Assembly (NCBI GenBank): GCA_937891785.1
Contig: CALAGN010000049.1
Span: forward strand, 1-44,894
From: an uncultured Octadecabacter sp.
Lineage (GTDB): Bacteria > Pseudomonadota > Alphaproteobacteria > Rhodobacterales > Rhodobacteraceae
Length of the DNA stretch: 44,894 nt
Direction of reading: 5' to 3'
The position numbers and the translations under genes were made by a program. A model generated the notes under the pieces. That model did not search any database and was not told the DNA's origin. It worked only from the letters and a program-made list of their open reading frames with translations. Below, in pieces: positions 1-7,900 of the stretch. Positions within the stretch are counted from its first letter, which is position 1; every line of letters begins with the position of its first letter.

Positions 1-55
1 ACTGGGCGACACGATCAGCGCGCAGCTCGCGACACAGACAATCGTCTCCTACTAA
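1..55 (+). CDS. Flp-type pilin, 3' end only (cut by window edge)
   Basis: Only the last 17 codons and the TAA stop of a reading frame are present. They are identical at every base to the 3' end of the complete pilin gene that follows (213-267), so this is almost certainly another copy of the same small Tad pilin. The next gene starts 26 bases after this stop, so the copies are arranged in tandem. The encoded tail is the exposed C-terminal part after the hydrophobic helix. The rest of the gene lies outside the window, so it cannot be said whether the whole gene is duplicated. Confidence 0.75.
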   Translation, partial: LGDTISAQLATQTIVSY

Positions 56-81
56 TCATTCAAACTCAAAGGAATACTCAC

Positions 82-267
82 ATGCTTAACTTTATCAAAA
101 ACTTCCGCGCCGACGAAGATGGCGCAGTCACCGTAGACTGGGTTGTTCTGACAGCCGCTATCGTTGGCCTGGGCATCGCAGTTATGTCCACTGTCGGCAA
201 CGGCACGACCGCACTGGGCGACACGATCAGCGCGCAGCTCGCGACACAGACAATCGTCTCCTACTAA
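82..267 (+). CDS. Flp-family type IVc pilin (Tad pilus major subunit candidate)
   Basis: The protein has 61 residues, the usual size of a Flp prepilin. It has a short charged leader ending in Asp-Gly (residues 13-14), then a hydrophobic helix beginning AVTVDWVVLTAAIVGL, then a small polar tail. In this family the prepilin peptidase cleaves after the Gly, and residues +5/+6 are normally Glu-Tyr; here they are Asp-Trp. After cleavage and secretion by the Tad machinery it would polymerise into the adhesive pilus fibre. The start has an AAGGA ribosome site 8 bases upstream. It is one of at least three small pilin-like genes placed directly before cpaB, and a hairpin terminator follows. Confidence 0.85.
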   Translation: MLNFIKNFRADEDGAVTVDWVVLTAAIVGLGIAVMSTVGNGTTALGDTISAQLATQTIVSY

Positions 268-289
268 GCTTTTGTCACACAATACAAAT

Positions 290-317
290 GGGCCACGCCG
301 CAAGGTGTGGTCCTTTT
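290..317 (+). terminator. Hairpin terminator after the pilin gene
   Basis: A stem pairs GGGCCAC (290-296) with GTGGTCC (307-313, one G-U pair) around a short loop and is followed directly by TTTT. It lies 23 bp after the pilin stop. It would uncouple high-level pilin transcription from the downstream assembly genes, a common arrangement in tad loci. Confidence 0.6.
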
Positions 318-447
318 GCGTTGCGGTCCTTTTCAAGACGTGACCCTAAAAACTGCAATTTCTCGCTTTTGCGCCGCGAATTCGCCACAATCGGGTGACA
401 CCGTTGCCGTGACGCGCTTCTTTTTTCGCTCCTGATCGGAGACTGCC

Positions 448-636
448 ATGTTAGAATTTCTGACGACATTCAAAGACCGTGAAGATGGTGCCGTGACCGT
501 TGATTGGGTCGTGCTAACGGCAGCTATCGTCGGCCTTTCCGTTGCTGTCATTACAACGATCGGCGTTGGTGCCATGAATAAGACCGGCAGCCTGGGCAAT
601 CGCCTGACGACCCTTTCCATCACTGGTTTCGAATAG
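448..636 (+). CDS. Second Flp-family pilin-like protein
   Basis: The protein has 62 residues. It shares the leader-plus-helix core DGAVTVDWVVLTAAIVGL with the preceding pilin but has a different leader start, a divergent second half of the helix and an unrelated C-terminal tail. Its third positions differ widely from those of the first pilin, so this duplication is older than the 55-bp one. It may be a minor pilin or an alternative major pilin. The cleavage position again shows Gly followed by AVTVDW, not the canonical Glu-Tyr. It has its own 5' region after the first pilin's terminator, so it is probably transcribed separately. Confidence 0.82.
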   Translation: MLEFLTTFKDREDGAVTVDWVVLTAAIVGLSVAVITTIGVGAMNKTGSLGNRLTTLSITGFE

Positions 637-664
637 ACGCGGAATAGCGTTCCCGCTTTGCCAA
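637..664 (+). terminator. Possible weak hairpin after second pilin
   Basis: Just after the stop codon, GCGGAA and TTCCCGC can pair (one bulged base) and are followed by a short TTT. The stem is short and imperfect. The 637-782 gap probably also carries the cpaB promoter, but no clear -35/-10 boxes are recognisable. Confidence 0.3.
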
Positions 665-782
665 ACTTTCCCAGAACCGACACCTGTTTGGCATGAAAAT
701 GCCGTATTCTTTTTGCACTTTGGGGGTCCCCGGACATGTATTTCCGGAAAATCATAGTTAATCGCCCTGAAAGGATGATGTA

Positions 783-1634
783 ATGAGAGCCGTTTTTGGA
801 TTGGTCCTGATCGTGGGCATGGCCCTTGCAGGCTTTGCGATCTACATGGTTCAGGGATACTTTGAACAACAAAATGCCGAGTTGGCCGCACAACGTGCAG
901 TCGCCGCGCAGAATGTTGCAACTGTCGATGTGATCGCTGTGAACCGCCAGATGCTATATGGCGAGGAAATCACGACCGCCGACATCCAATTTATCAAATA
1001 TGCTGAACCGTTCCTTCCCGAAGGCGTGTTCATGACCCAAGAAGATCTTTTCGCACAGGGCGCTGGCGAACCGCGTGTCGTCCTGCGCCAGCTCGAAGAA
1101 AACGAGCCTATTATCGAAATCAAGGTTTCCGAACCTGGCGGCGATGCCGGCCTGACCTCGCGTCTTGCGCGCGGCATGCGGGCCTTTGCCATTCGTGTCG
1201 ACGTAACCAGCGGCGTGTCGGGTTTCCTGAACACCGGTGATCGGGTCGATATTTACTGGTCGGGCCGCGCTGAAGGCATCAGCGGCGACGGCGAGGTTAC
1301 CATGTTGATTGAATCCGGCGTAAAGATTGTAGCTGTGGACCAAACTTCGGACAGTAATCGCGGCGAAGCGACAGTTGCACGCACTGTGACCGTGGAAATT
1401 ACACCACAAGAAGTCGCTTCACTTGCACAGGCACAATCGACAGGCCGCCTATCGCTCTCATTGGTTGGCCGCGAAGATGATACTGTCGCCGAGGCGACCG
1501 AGGTTGACCAACGCGCCCTTCTCGGGATCATTGAACGTGAGATCGCGCCAGAGCCGATAGAAGAACAGGGTTGTTCTATTCGCACCCGCCGTGGCGCCGA
1601 GACCGTCGATACGCCGATCCCCTGCACGAACTGA
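783..1634 (+). CDS. cpaB: Flp pilus assembly protein CpaB/RcpC
   Basis: The protein has 283 residues. An N-terminal membrane anchor (about 4-24) is followed by a periplasmic SAF-type domain (about 47-115) and an RcpC/CpaB domain (about 125-235, around the AIRVDVTSGVSGFLNTGDRVDIYW region). CpaB is a periplasmic or outer-membrane-associated component of the Tad secretion apparatus that works with the secretin; SAF domains are thought to bind carbohydrate such as peptidoglycan. The start follows an AAGGATGATGTA ribosome site. Two cysteines near the C-terminus (about 263 and 281) could form a disulfide. It is followed by the secretin gene after a 209-bp gap containing a strong hairpin. Confidence 0.93.
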   Translation: MRAVFGLVLIVGMALAGFAIYMVQGYFEQQNAELAAQRAVAAQNVATVDVIAVNRQMLYGEEITTADIQFIKYAEPFLPEGVFMTQEDLFAQGAGEPRVVLRQLEENEPIIEIKVSEPGGDAGLTSRLARGMRAFAIRVDVTSGVSGFLNTGDRVDIYWSGRAEGISGDGEVTMLIESGVKIVAVDQTSDSNRGEATVARTVTVEITPQEVASLAQAQSTGRLSLSLVGREDDTVAEATEVDQRALLGIIEREIAPEPIEEQGCSIRTRRGAETVDTPIPCTN

Positions 1635-1658
1635 GCAGATCCAACTAACCATCCAAAG

Positions 1659-1692
1659 ATGAGGGCGTGCCGGACAAACGGCGCGCCCTCAT
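1659..1692 (+). terminator. Long hairpin between cpaB and cpaC
   Basis: ATGAGGGCG (1659-1667) pairs with CGCCCTCAT (1684-1692). The stem continues inward through a wobble pair and GCCG/CGGC to a six-base loop, giving about 14 bp. No clean T-tract follows (TAATACCC), so it may be an attenuator or an mRNA-stabilising or processing hairpin, not a simple terminator. Confidence 0.5.
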
Positions 1693-1843
1693 TAATACCC
1701 TCGACCAAGCCTGTTGCGAGTTGTCCACATAAGAATCGCCATGCAACGCATTGATTCTTGCTATTTTTCCTGGTTCGGGTCATGATCGATGGCAATGACG
1801 GGCAAAGCTCGCAATTTTGGGCGTGATCACAGAGGCAGGTCAC

Positions 1844-3268
1844 ATGACATATGACAAATTGATAGGGGCCGTGTTCGCTGGTCTTTCGTTTGCAATTGCG
1901 GCGGCGCCGACAATGGCTCCGGCGGAAACGTTGCAGGTGATGCGTGGCTCGCCATCTAGCGCGTTGCAGGTTCCAATGAACCGCGCCGTGGTTCTAGAAA
2001 GCGATGTACCCTTCACCGAACTTAGCATCGCCAATCCCGGAATCGCCGATATTTCGTCGCTTTCGGATCGCACGATCTATGTCCTTGGCAAAGAACCGGG
2101 ACGCACAACGCTGACCCTGCTAGGTGCCGATGGCCGCTTGATCACCAACGTCGAAGTCCACGTGACCCCCGACATTGCAGAATTCAAAGAACGCCTCGAG
2201 CAGATCCTGCCCGGCGAAAACATCGAAGTGCGCACCGCGAACGACGGAATCGTCCTGTCCGGCACAGTGTCCAGCATCGCCCGGCTTGACCGCGCGTTGG
2301 AATTGGCCAGTCGGTATGCGCCCGACCGCGTTTCCAACCTGATGAGCGTCGGCGGCACCCAGCAAGTGATGTTGCGGGTGCGTTTTGCTGAAATGCAGCG
2401 CTCGGTTTCAAAATCACTCAGCTCTTCGCTGGCACTTGGTGGCACTGCACTTGGCGGTGATTTGGGCATCTCGGGGGGCAACGGCGGTGCGGTCACGGCA
2501 GACGGAGTGGCCGGCGCGCTTGCCGGAACGCTACCTGCAGTAAACGAAAATAGCGGCGCGATGCTGTTCGGCTTTAATGCTGGCGGCCTAGAGGTTGGCA
2601 TCCTTCTGGAAGCCCTTGAATCGCGCGGCGTCGTGCGCACATTGGCCGAACCAAACCTGACCGCCCTATCCGGGCAAGAGGCGAGCTTTTTGGCCGGCGG
2701 CGAATACCCCGTGCCCGTTTCGCAAGAAGGCGGCGCGATAACAATCGAATACAAGCCATTCGGCATTGAATTGAACTTTACGCCACGTGTGGTGGATGGT
2801 GATATTATCAACCTCGAACTAATGGCCGCCGTGTCGTCGCTTGATCCCATAAACGGGTTTACCCAAAATGGCTTTACCGTCGATGCATTCAAGCGCCGTG
2901 AAACCTCGACCACGGTTGAAATGCGTGACGGCGAAAGTTTTGCGATTGCGGGCCTGCTCTCGGACGATTTCATCGACCTGAATGGTCAGGTGCCTTGGCT
3001 CGGTGACATTCCCGTGCTTGGTGCCCTGTTCCGCAGTGCGGAATACGCGCGTCAGCAGACCGAACTGGTGATTATCGTGACGCCGCACCTTGTCACACCG
3101 ACCCGTGGCGAGGCATTGGCCCTGCCAACTGATCGCGTGCGCCCACCATCCGAACGTGACCTGTTCCTGTTTGGCCGCGTGACCGCTGGTGAAGGACCGA
3201 CAACTGGCGGCGCCGGAGAGGTGGCACGACAGGACTTCAGCGGGTCATATGGCTACGTGCTTGACTAA
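1844..3268 (+). CDS. cpaC: Tad pilus outer-membrane secretin CpaC/RcpA
   Basis: The protein has 474 residues from ATG 1844. This start is chosen over an upstream in-frame TTG because it gives a clean signal peptide (to about residue 29) and has GAGGCAGG in front. After the signal peptide come a pilus/secretin N-domain (about 35-105), a BON-like segment (about 110-165) and the secretin core (about 240-430). The core contains a VPWLGDIPVLGALF signature and the ELVIIVTPHLV strand typical of the family. Secretins form the outer-membrane ring through which the Flp fibre emerges. The 15-bp gap to the OmpA-type lipoprotein gene suggests cotranscription. It matches the family's usual 450-520 residues. 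Confidence 0.95.
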   Translation: MTYDKLIGAVFAGLSFAIAAAPTMAPAETLQVMRGSPSSALQVPMNRAVVLESDVPFTELSIANPGIADISSLSDRTIYVLGKEPGRTTLTLLGADGRLITNVEVHVTPDIAEFKERLEQILPGENIEVRTANDGIVLSGTVSSIARLDRALELASRYAPDRVSNLMSVGGTQQVMLRVRFAEMQRSVSKSLSSSLALGGTALGGDLGISGGNGGAVTADGVAGALAGTLPAVNENSGAMLFGFNAGGLEVGILLEALESRGVVRTLAEPNLTALSGQEASFLAGGEYPVPVSQEGGAITIEYKPFGIELNFTPRVVDGDIINLELMAAVSSLDPINGFTQNGFTVDAFKRRETSTTVEMRDGESFAIAGLLSDDFIDLNGQVPWLGDIPVLGALFRSAEYARQQTELVIIVTPHLVTPTRGEALALPTDRVRPPSERDLFLFGRVTAGEGPTTGGAGEVARQDFSGSYGYVLD

Positions 3269-3283
3269 ACGAGGGTGGATCCG

Positions 3284-3946
3284 ATGAAATATCTTGTTGC
3301 GGCGGCGGGAGTTGCGATCTCGCTTATGGGCTGCACTGACGGTAACGGCGGCCCCCGTTCCTTTGGTCGCGAAGCGGGTAGCCAAATGGACATGGGCACG
3401 TTTGGCAATTCGACCATGAACAACACTTTGGTTCAGACCGGTCAAAGCACCTACACAATTGACTTGGCGCGCCGCTTTGCTGAAGAAACCCAATCGACGG
3501 TCACTTTTCCTTTTAACTCGGCGACCTTAGATGAAACTGCGCGGGAAACTTTAGGCCAGCAGGCCCAATGGATTCGCCAATTCCCTGAAGTGCGCTTTAC
3601 TGTGTATGGCCACACCGATCTGGTTGGCAGTCAGGCCTATAACCGCCGTTTGGGGCTGCGCCGCGCGCAGGCTGTCGTGCTTTATCTGGCGACCCAGGGT
3701 ATCGACCAAAGTCGACTCGAAGCAGTTGTTTCACATGGTGAAACCCAGCCGCTAATCGTGACCGAAGGGCGTGAGCGCCGCAACCGGCGCACGGTGACCG
3801 ATGTTTCCGGATTTGTTGAACGCCATCCGACCGTCATGAATGGCCGCTACGGTGAAGTGGTCTTTCGCGAATACGTGGCCAGCGCTGTGCCTGATTCGAC
3901 GCTTACGGGCGGCCAAGGCGGTAGCGATGGCATTGCTGCCCCCTAA
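3284..3946 (+). CDS. OmpA-domain lipoprotein of the tad locus
   Basis: The protein has 220 residues from ATG 3284, chosen over an in-frame GTG at 3275 because the GAGGGTGG just upstream makes a good ribosome site. It begins with a lipoprotein signal peptide ending ISLMGC (Cys17). A peptidoglycan-binding OmpA C-terminal domain follows (about 65-170), with the HTDLVGS and NRRLGLRRAQAV segments and a late RERRNRRTV segment. Such proteins sit beside the secretin in alphaproteobacterial tad loci and probably tether the outer-membrane complex to the cell wall. A strong terminator follows, so it ends the cpaB-cpaC-lipoprotein unit. Confidence 0.88.
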   Translation: MKYLVAAAGVAISLMGCTDGNGGPRSFGREAGSQMDMGTFGNSTMNNTLVQTGQSTYTIDLARRFAEETQSTVTFPFNSATLDETARETLGQQAQWIRQFPEVRFTVYGHTDLVGSQAYNRRLGLRRAQAVVLYLATQGIDQSRLEAVVSHGETQPLIVTEGRERRNRRTVTDVSGFVERHPTVMNGRYGEVVFREYVASAVPDSTLTGGQGGSDGIAAP

Positions 3947-3966
3947 CACCCCCTAAGATATCTTAC

Positions 3967-3991
3967 AAAACGGGCCGTCGCGGCCCGTTTT
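3967..3991 (+). terminator. Rho-independent terminator
   Basis: AAAACGGGCC (3967-3976) pairs perfectly with GGCCCGTTTT (3982-3991) around a five-base loop. The T-tract is part of the stem. It lies 20 bp after the OmpA-lipoprotein stop and separates that unit from cpaE. The remaining 3992-4232 leader of cpaE has a small GTGGCC/GGCCAC hairpin (4140-4164) and no recognisable gene. Confidence 0.85.
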
Positions 3992-4232
3992 CTGACCTCC
4001 CCAATCGTCAACAACACCCCCAAATTCAGCCTATCGTCGCGAGAATTCGCACAATTGGAGTTTTTTGGCCCCAATCTGGTCATGTTTCTCGGTCAGATTG
4101 ATCCCAATCGAGAGACCCAAACCCTGATTCACAAGGGGTGTGGCCGACGATGGGGGTAGGCCACGGTTCATTTCAGGACCAATTGCCAACCAGCACCCCC
4201 GTCCGAAGCCCGTTAACAAAGGACGTTTGGCA

Positions 4233-5480
4233 ATGAGTAGCAACGCAGCACTGCAGCCGGAACCGCAGCCAATTGTGGCCTGCACTATCAGCCGTGACGT
4301 CCAGATTTTTGATCTGCTGATCGAGGATATGGAAGCCGCGCTCGGGGAAAACTGGGGCGACCTTGGGTTCACTGATGCACTCGCCTTTCTTGAGCAGCCC
4401 GAAGCGTCCGCGATTCAGTTCGTCGCGATTGCGTTGGACGAAGATGACGACGCCGACTTGACGCTGATCGCCGATATCATTGCGGCTGCGAAGGCCCGTA
4501 ATATCAAGGTTATTCTGATCGCCGAAGACGTTAGCCCGGCGTCGCTGCATCAACTCTTGCGCGAAGGTGGCGACGAATTTGTCCCCTACCCTCTGCCGGA
4601 AAACGAACTTGCGCGCGCCATCGACCGTGTTCTCGCAGAGCCAGAAATCGGGCCAATTTCCTTGGGAATCCAGAACAAGCTCAAGCCAACAGGGGACCGG
4701 AATGGTGTTGTGATCCCGGTGCAAGGCATGGCTGGCGGCACAGGTGCGACGACGCTTGCGGTAAACCTAGCGTGGGAATTGGCCGCAGCCGACAAAGAAA
4801 AAGCTGTACGCGTTTGCCTGCTTGATCTCGATCTGCAATTTGGCAGCACGTCTACCTATTTGGACCTGCCGCGCCGCGAATCCGTTTTTGAAATGCTCTC
4901 GGATACGGAATCGATGGATAGTGAAAGCTTTATGCATTCGCTTTCGTCTTACGAAGACAAACTACACGTGTTGACGGCCCCTTCCGATCTGATCCCCCTT
5001 GATCTGGTTGGCCCAGACGACATTTCTCGCATCATCGAAATGGCCCGCACAAACTTTGACTATGTCGTGATCGATATGCCAACGACGATGGTCGAGTGGT
5101 CCGAGACTGTGCTGCAAGCCGCCCACATCTATTTTGCGACACTCGAATTGGATCTGCGCTCGGCGCAAAACACTCTGCGGCTTAAGCGGGCCTTGCAAGG
5201 CGAGGAACTGCCATTTGAAAAGCTCCGTTTTGTGCTAAATCGCGCGCCGAAATTCACAGACTTGAACGGCAAGAGCCGCGTCAAGCGCCTTGCCGAGTCC
5301 CTTGGTATTTCGATCGAAGTGCAATTGCCAGATGGTGGCAAAGCCGTGACGCAGAATGCCGATCACGGTGCGCCCCTCGCGAAAGGTATCCCGAAAAACC
5401 CGCTGCGCAAAGAAATCGCAAAGCTGGCCATGTCCGTCCACGAGGTTAATACAACTGCCGTGGCCGCGACCAACTCATAA
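4233..5480 (+). CDS. cpaE: Tad pilus localisation/assembly protein CpaE (TadZ)
   Basis: The protein has 415 residues from ATG 4233, chosen because AAAGGA lies 10 bases upstream; the in-frame extension to 4140 reads unlike the family. The N-terminal half (about 15-150) is a receiver-like pseudo-CheY domain and the C-terminal half is a MinD/ParA-type ATPase domain. The expected deviant Walker A is at about 165-175 but reads MAGGTGATT, so both the signature lysine and the P-loop lysine are missing. The following switch segment is LLDLDLQFGS. In other bacteria CpaE/TadZ places the Tad machine at the pole or in foci. It is the first gene of a tight operon, with cpaF 11 bp downstream. Confidence 0.92.
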   Translation: MSSNAALQPEPQPIVACTISRDVQIFDLLIEDMEAALGENWGDLGFTDALAFLEQPEASAIQFVAIALDEDDDADLTLIADIIAAAKARNIKVILIAEDVSPASLHQLLREGGDEFVPYPLPENELARAIDRVLAEPEIGPISLGIQNKLKPTGDRNGVVIPVQGMAGGTGATTLAVNLAWELAAADKEKAVRVCLLDLDLQFGSTSTYLDLPRRESVFEMLSDTESMDSESFMHSLSSYEDKLHVLTAPSDLIPLDLVGPDDISRIIEMARTNFDYVVIDMPTTMVEWSETVLQAAHIYFATLELDLRSAQNTLRLKRALQGEELPFEKLRFVLNRAPKFTDLNGKSRVKRLAESLGISIEVQLPDGGKAVTQNADHGAPLAKGIPKNPLRKEIAKLAMSVHEVNTTAVAATNS

Positions 5481-5491
5481 GAAGTAAATGT

Positions 5492-6916
5492 ATGTTTTCC
5501 AAGTACAAGAAACCCGTCGCCAATACCGCCCCTGCTGCCAATAGCGGCACAGCAACCTCGGCGGCTCAAGCAAGCAAGCCGTCACTGATGAGGGCCAAGC
5601 CCGTGTCCGCGCAAGCGGTGCCGCAGGATAAGGAAAAAAAGCGCAAGGAACGGCTGGGCGAGATCAAGCTGGAGCTGCACAAGGCGCTTTTGGACAACCT
5701 GAACCTTTCAGCGCTGGATACTGCGACCGAAAGTGATCTGCGCGCCGAAATCAGTGCCATCGCGACAGAAACGCTTGGAGAGATGGGCGTGGTCTTAAAC
5801 CGCGAGGAACGCCAGACCCTCAATCAGGATCTGTTCTTTGAGGTCACAGGCCTTGGACCGCTTGAAACCTTGCTGAAGGACGACACCGTCAACGATATTC
5901 TGGTCAACGGTCCACAGCAGATTTTTGTGGAACGCGATGGCAAACTGGAACTCACCGACGTGACGTTTAAAGACGAAAAGCACCTGTTGCGGATTATCGA
6001 CAAGATCGTGTCCGCCGTTGGCCGTCGCGTCGACGAAAGCAACCCATACGTCGATGCGCGCCTTGCTGACGGATCGCGTTTCAACGCGATGGTCCCACCG
6101 GTTGCGGTCGACGGATCACTGGTGTCCATTCGAAAATTCAAGAAAGAAAAGCTGACGATTGACGACCTGGTCAGATTTGGTGCCCTCACCGAAGAAATGG
6201 CAGCCTATCTTCAGGCTGCCGTGTCCACGCGCCTAAATATCATCGTGTCTGGTGGTACGGGCTCGGGTAAAACGACAGCCCTTAACGCGCTGTCATCCTT
6301 TATTGACGACGCCGAACGCATCCTCACCATCGAAGATACGGCCGAACTTCAACTGCAACAAACACATGTCGGCCGGATGGAAAGCCGCCCGCCCAACGTT
6401 GAAGGCAAGGGTGCCGTCACCCAGCGTGATTGCCTGAAAAACGCACTACGGATGCGACCTGACCGGATAATCGTGGGCGAAACCCGCGGCGAAGAAGTTA
6501 TCGACATGTTGCAGGCCATGAACACCGGCCACGACGGATCAATGACAACAATCCACGCCAACTCGGCTCGCGATGGTGTATCGCGCCTTGAGAACATGAT
6601 CGCGATGGCGGGTATGGAAATGCCGCTCAAGGCCGTACGCAGTCAGATTTCATCAGCTGTGAACCTTATTGTGCAAGTCTCGCGCTTGCAGGATGGGTCG
6701 CGCCGCATGACCTCGATCACCGAAATCACCGGCATGGAAGGTGATGTAATCTCGATGCAGGAGGTGTTCCGCTTTCAGCGCGTCGGCCTGACGCCCGACA
6801 ACAAGATCATCGGCCATTTCACGGCGACCGGCGTGCGCTCGCACTACTCGGACCGTTTCAAGCTGTGGGGCTTTGATTTGCCTCCAGCGATCTTTGAACC
6901 CATCGCAGCGGAGTAA
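5492..6916 (+). CDS. cpaF: Tad pilus assembly/retraction ATPase CpaF (TadA)
   Basis: The protein has 474 residues and is a type II/IV secretion hexameric ATPase. A basic, low-complexity N-terminal region (about 1-60) is followed by a helical domain and the motor domain. Walker [10 protein letters not shown] is at about 253-261, the Asp box lies in the [12 protein letters not shown] region, Walker B is in the [16 protein letters not shown] region, and the His box is [14 protein letters not shown]. It hydrolyses ATP at the inner membrane to drive pilin polymerisation through the TadB/TadC platform. It lies 11 bp after cpaE and 5 bp before tadB, so it is certainly cotranscribed. Confidence 0.97.
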   Translation: MFSKYKKPVANTAPAANSGTATSAAQASKPSLMRAKPVSAQAVPQDKEKKRKERLGEIKLELHKALLDNLNLSALDTATESDLRAEISAIATETLGEMGVVLNREERQTLNQDLFFEVTGLGPLETLLKDDTVNDILVNGPQQIFVERDGKLELTDVTFKDEKHLLRIIDKIVSAVGRRVDESNPYVDARLADGSRFNAMVPPVAVDGSLVSIRKFKKEKLTIDDLVRFGALTEEMAAYLQAAVSTRLNIIVSGGTGSGKTTALNALSSFIDDAERILTIEDTAELQLQQTHVGRMESRPPNVEGKGAVTQRDCLKNALRMRPDRIIVGETRGEEVIDMLQAMNTGHDGSMTTIHANSARDGVSRLENMIAMAGMEMPLKAVRSQISSAVNLIVQVSRLQDGSRRMTSITEITGMEGDVISMQEVFRFQRVGLTPDNKIIGHFTATGVRSHYSDRFKLWGFDLPPAIFEPIAAE

Positions 6917-6921
6917 ACGAA

Positions 6922-7890
6922 ATGACAATTTCCGCCGAACCAATCATCTATGGCCTTATCTTCGTCGCCGTTCTGGTGCTGGTCGAGGGCCTATATCTGA
7001 CCGTTTTTGGCAAATCCATTAGCCTGAATACCAAAGTCAATCGCCGCCTCGACCTGCTGGAAAAGGGTGCGGGCCGCGAAGAGGTGCTGGAGCAACTCCG
7101 CAAGGAAATGTCACAGCACATGAAGTCGAAAAGCGTTCCGCTTTATTCGATCCTTGCCCGCAAGGCGCAAAGGGCCAACATCGCCTTTACGCCGCCGCAG
7201 CTTATCATGGTGATGGCCGGCCTGACCGTCGTCGCCTTTGTCGGACTGACTGTTGGCACAGAAGCCAGTTTGGCGATTCGCGCCGGTGCGTCCGTAGGCA
7301 TGGGCATTGGCGGCGTCTACGTCTGGATCAATGGCAAAGCAAAAAAGCGGATGGCGCTGCTCGAAGAACAACTGCCCGACGCGGTTGAGCTGATGGTGCG
7401 GTCTTTGCGCGTCGGCCACCCGTTTTCATCAGCGATCGCGATCGTTGCCAAAGAAGTACCCGATCCTTTGGGCACCGAAATGGGTATGATTTCGGACGAG
7501 GCCGCCTATGGCCGCGACATGGGTGACAGCCTCAAGCAAATGGCCGAACGTCTGGACATGCAGGATATGCGCTTTCTGGCGGTCGCCGTGACCATCCAGC
7601 AAACAGCTGGCGGCAATCTGGCCGAAATTCTGGACGGGTTGGCCAAGGTAATCCGTGCACGGTTCAAACTGTTTCGCCGCGTCAAAGCCATCACCGCCGA
7701 GGCAAAATGGTCGGGCATGTTCTTGTCGGTGTTCCCACTGATGGCCCTTGTTGGCATCAACGTGCTGCAGCCCAATTATTATGACGACGTGCGCGAAACA
7801 TCAGCGTTTATTCCCGCCTGTCTTGTGGTCGCCGGCTTCCTAGCTGTTAACATTTTCGTCATGAAAACCCTTGTGAACATCAAGGTGTAA
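6922..7890 (+). CDS. tadB: Tad inner-membrane platform protein TadB
   Basis: The protein has 322 residues with a type II secretion F (GspF-like) domain at about 155-280. There is an N-terminal membrane helix (about 8-28), two central helices (about 92-135) and a pair at the C-terminus (about 272-318). The segment LPDAVELMVRSLRVGHPFSSAI is characteristic of TadB. Together with TadC it forms the membrane platform that couples CpaF to pilin extraction. It begins 5 bp after cpaF and ends 10 bp before tadC. Confidence 0.95.
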   Translation: MTISAEPIIYGLIFVAVLVLVEGLYLTVFGKSISLNTKVNRRLDLLEKGAGREEVLEQLRKEMSQHMKSKSVPLYSILARKAQRANIAFTPPQLIMVMAGLTVVAFVGLTVGTEASLAIRAGASVGMGIGGVYVWINGKAKKRMALLEEQLPDAVELMVRSLRVGHPFSSAIAIVAKEVPDPLGTEMGMISDEAAYGRDMGDSLKQMAERLDMQDMRFLAVAVTIQQTAGGNLAEILDGLAKVIRARFKLFRRVKAITAEAKWSGMFLSVFPLMALVGINVLQPNYYDDVRETSAFIPACLVVAGFLAVNIFVMKTLVNIKV

Positions 7891-7900
7891 GGATCTGAAT

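Larger units (their letters stand above)
1..267 (+). repeat. 55-bp perfect direct repeat (1-55 and 213-267)
   Basis: The first 55 bases of the window recur exactly at 213-267, a period of 212 bp. Both copies are the 3' ends of tandem pilin genes. The flanking bases after the two stop codons differ, so identity stops sharply at the stop codon on that side. Identity at the DNA level, including third codon positions, points to recent duplication or gene conversion. Confidence 0.9.
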
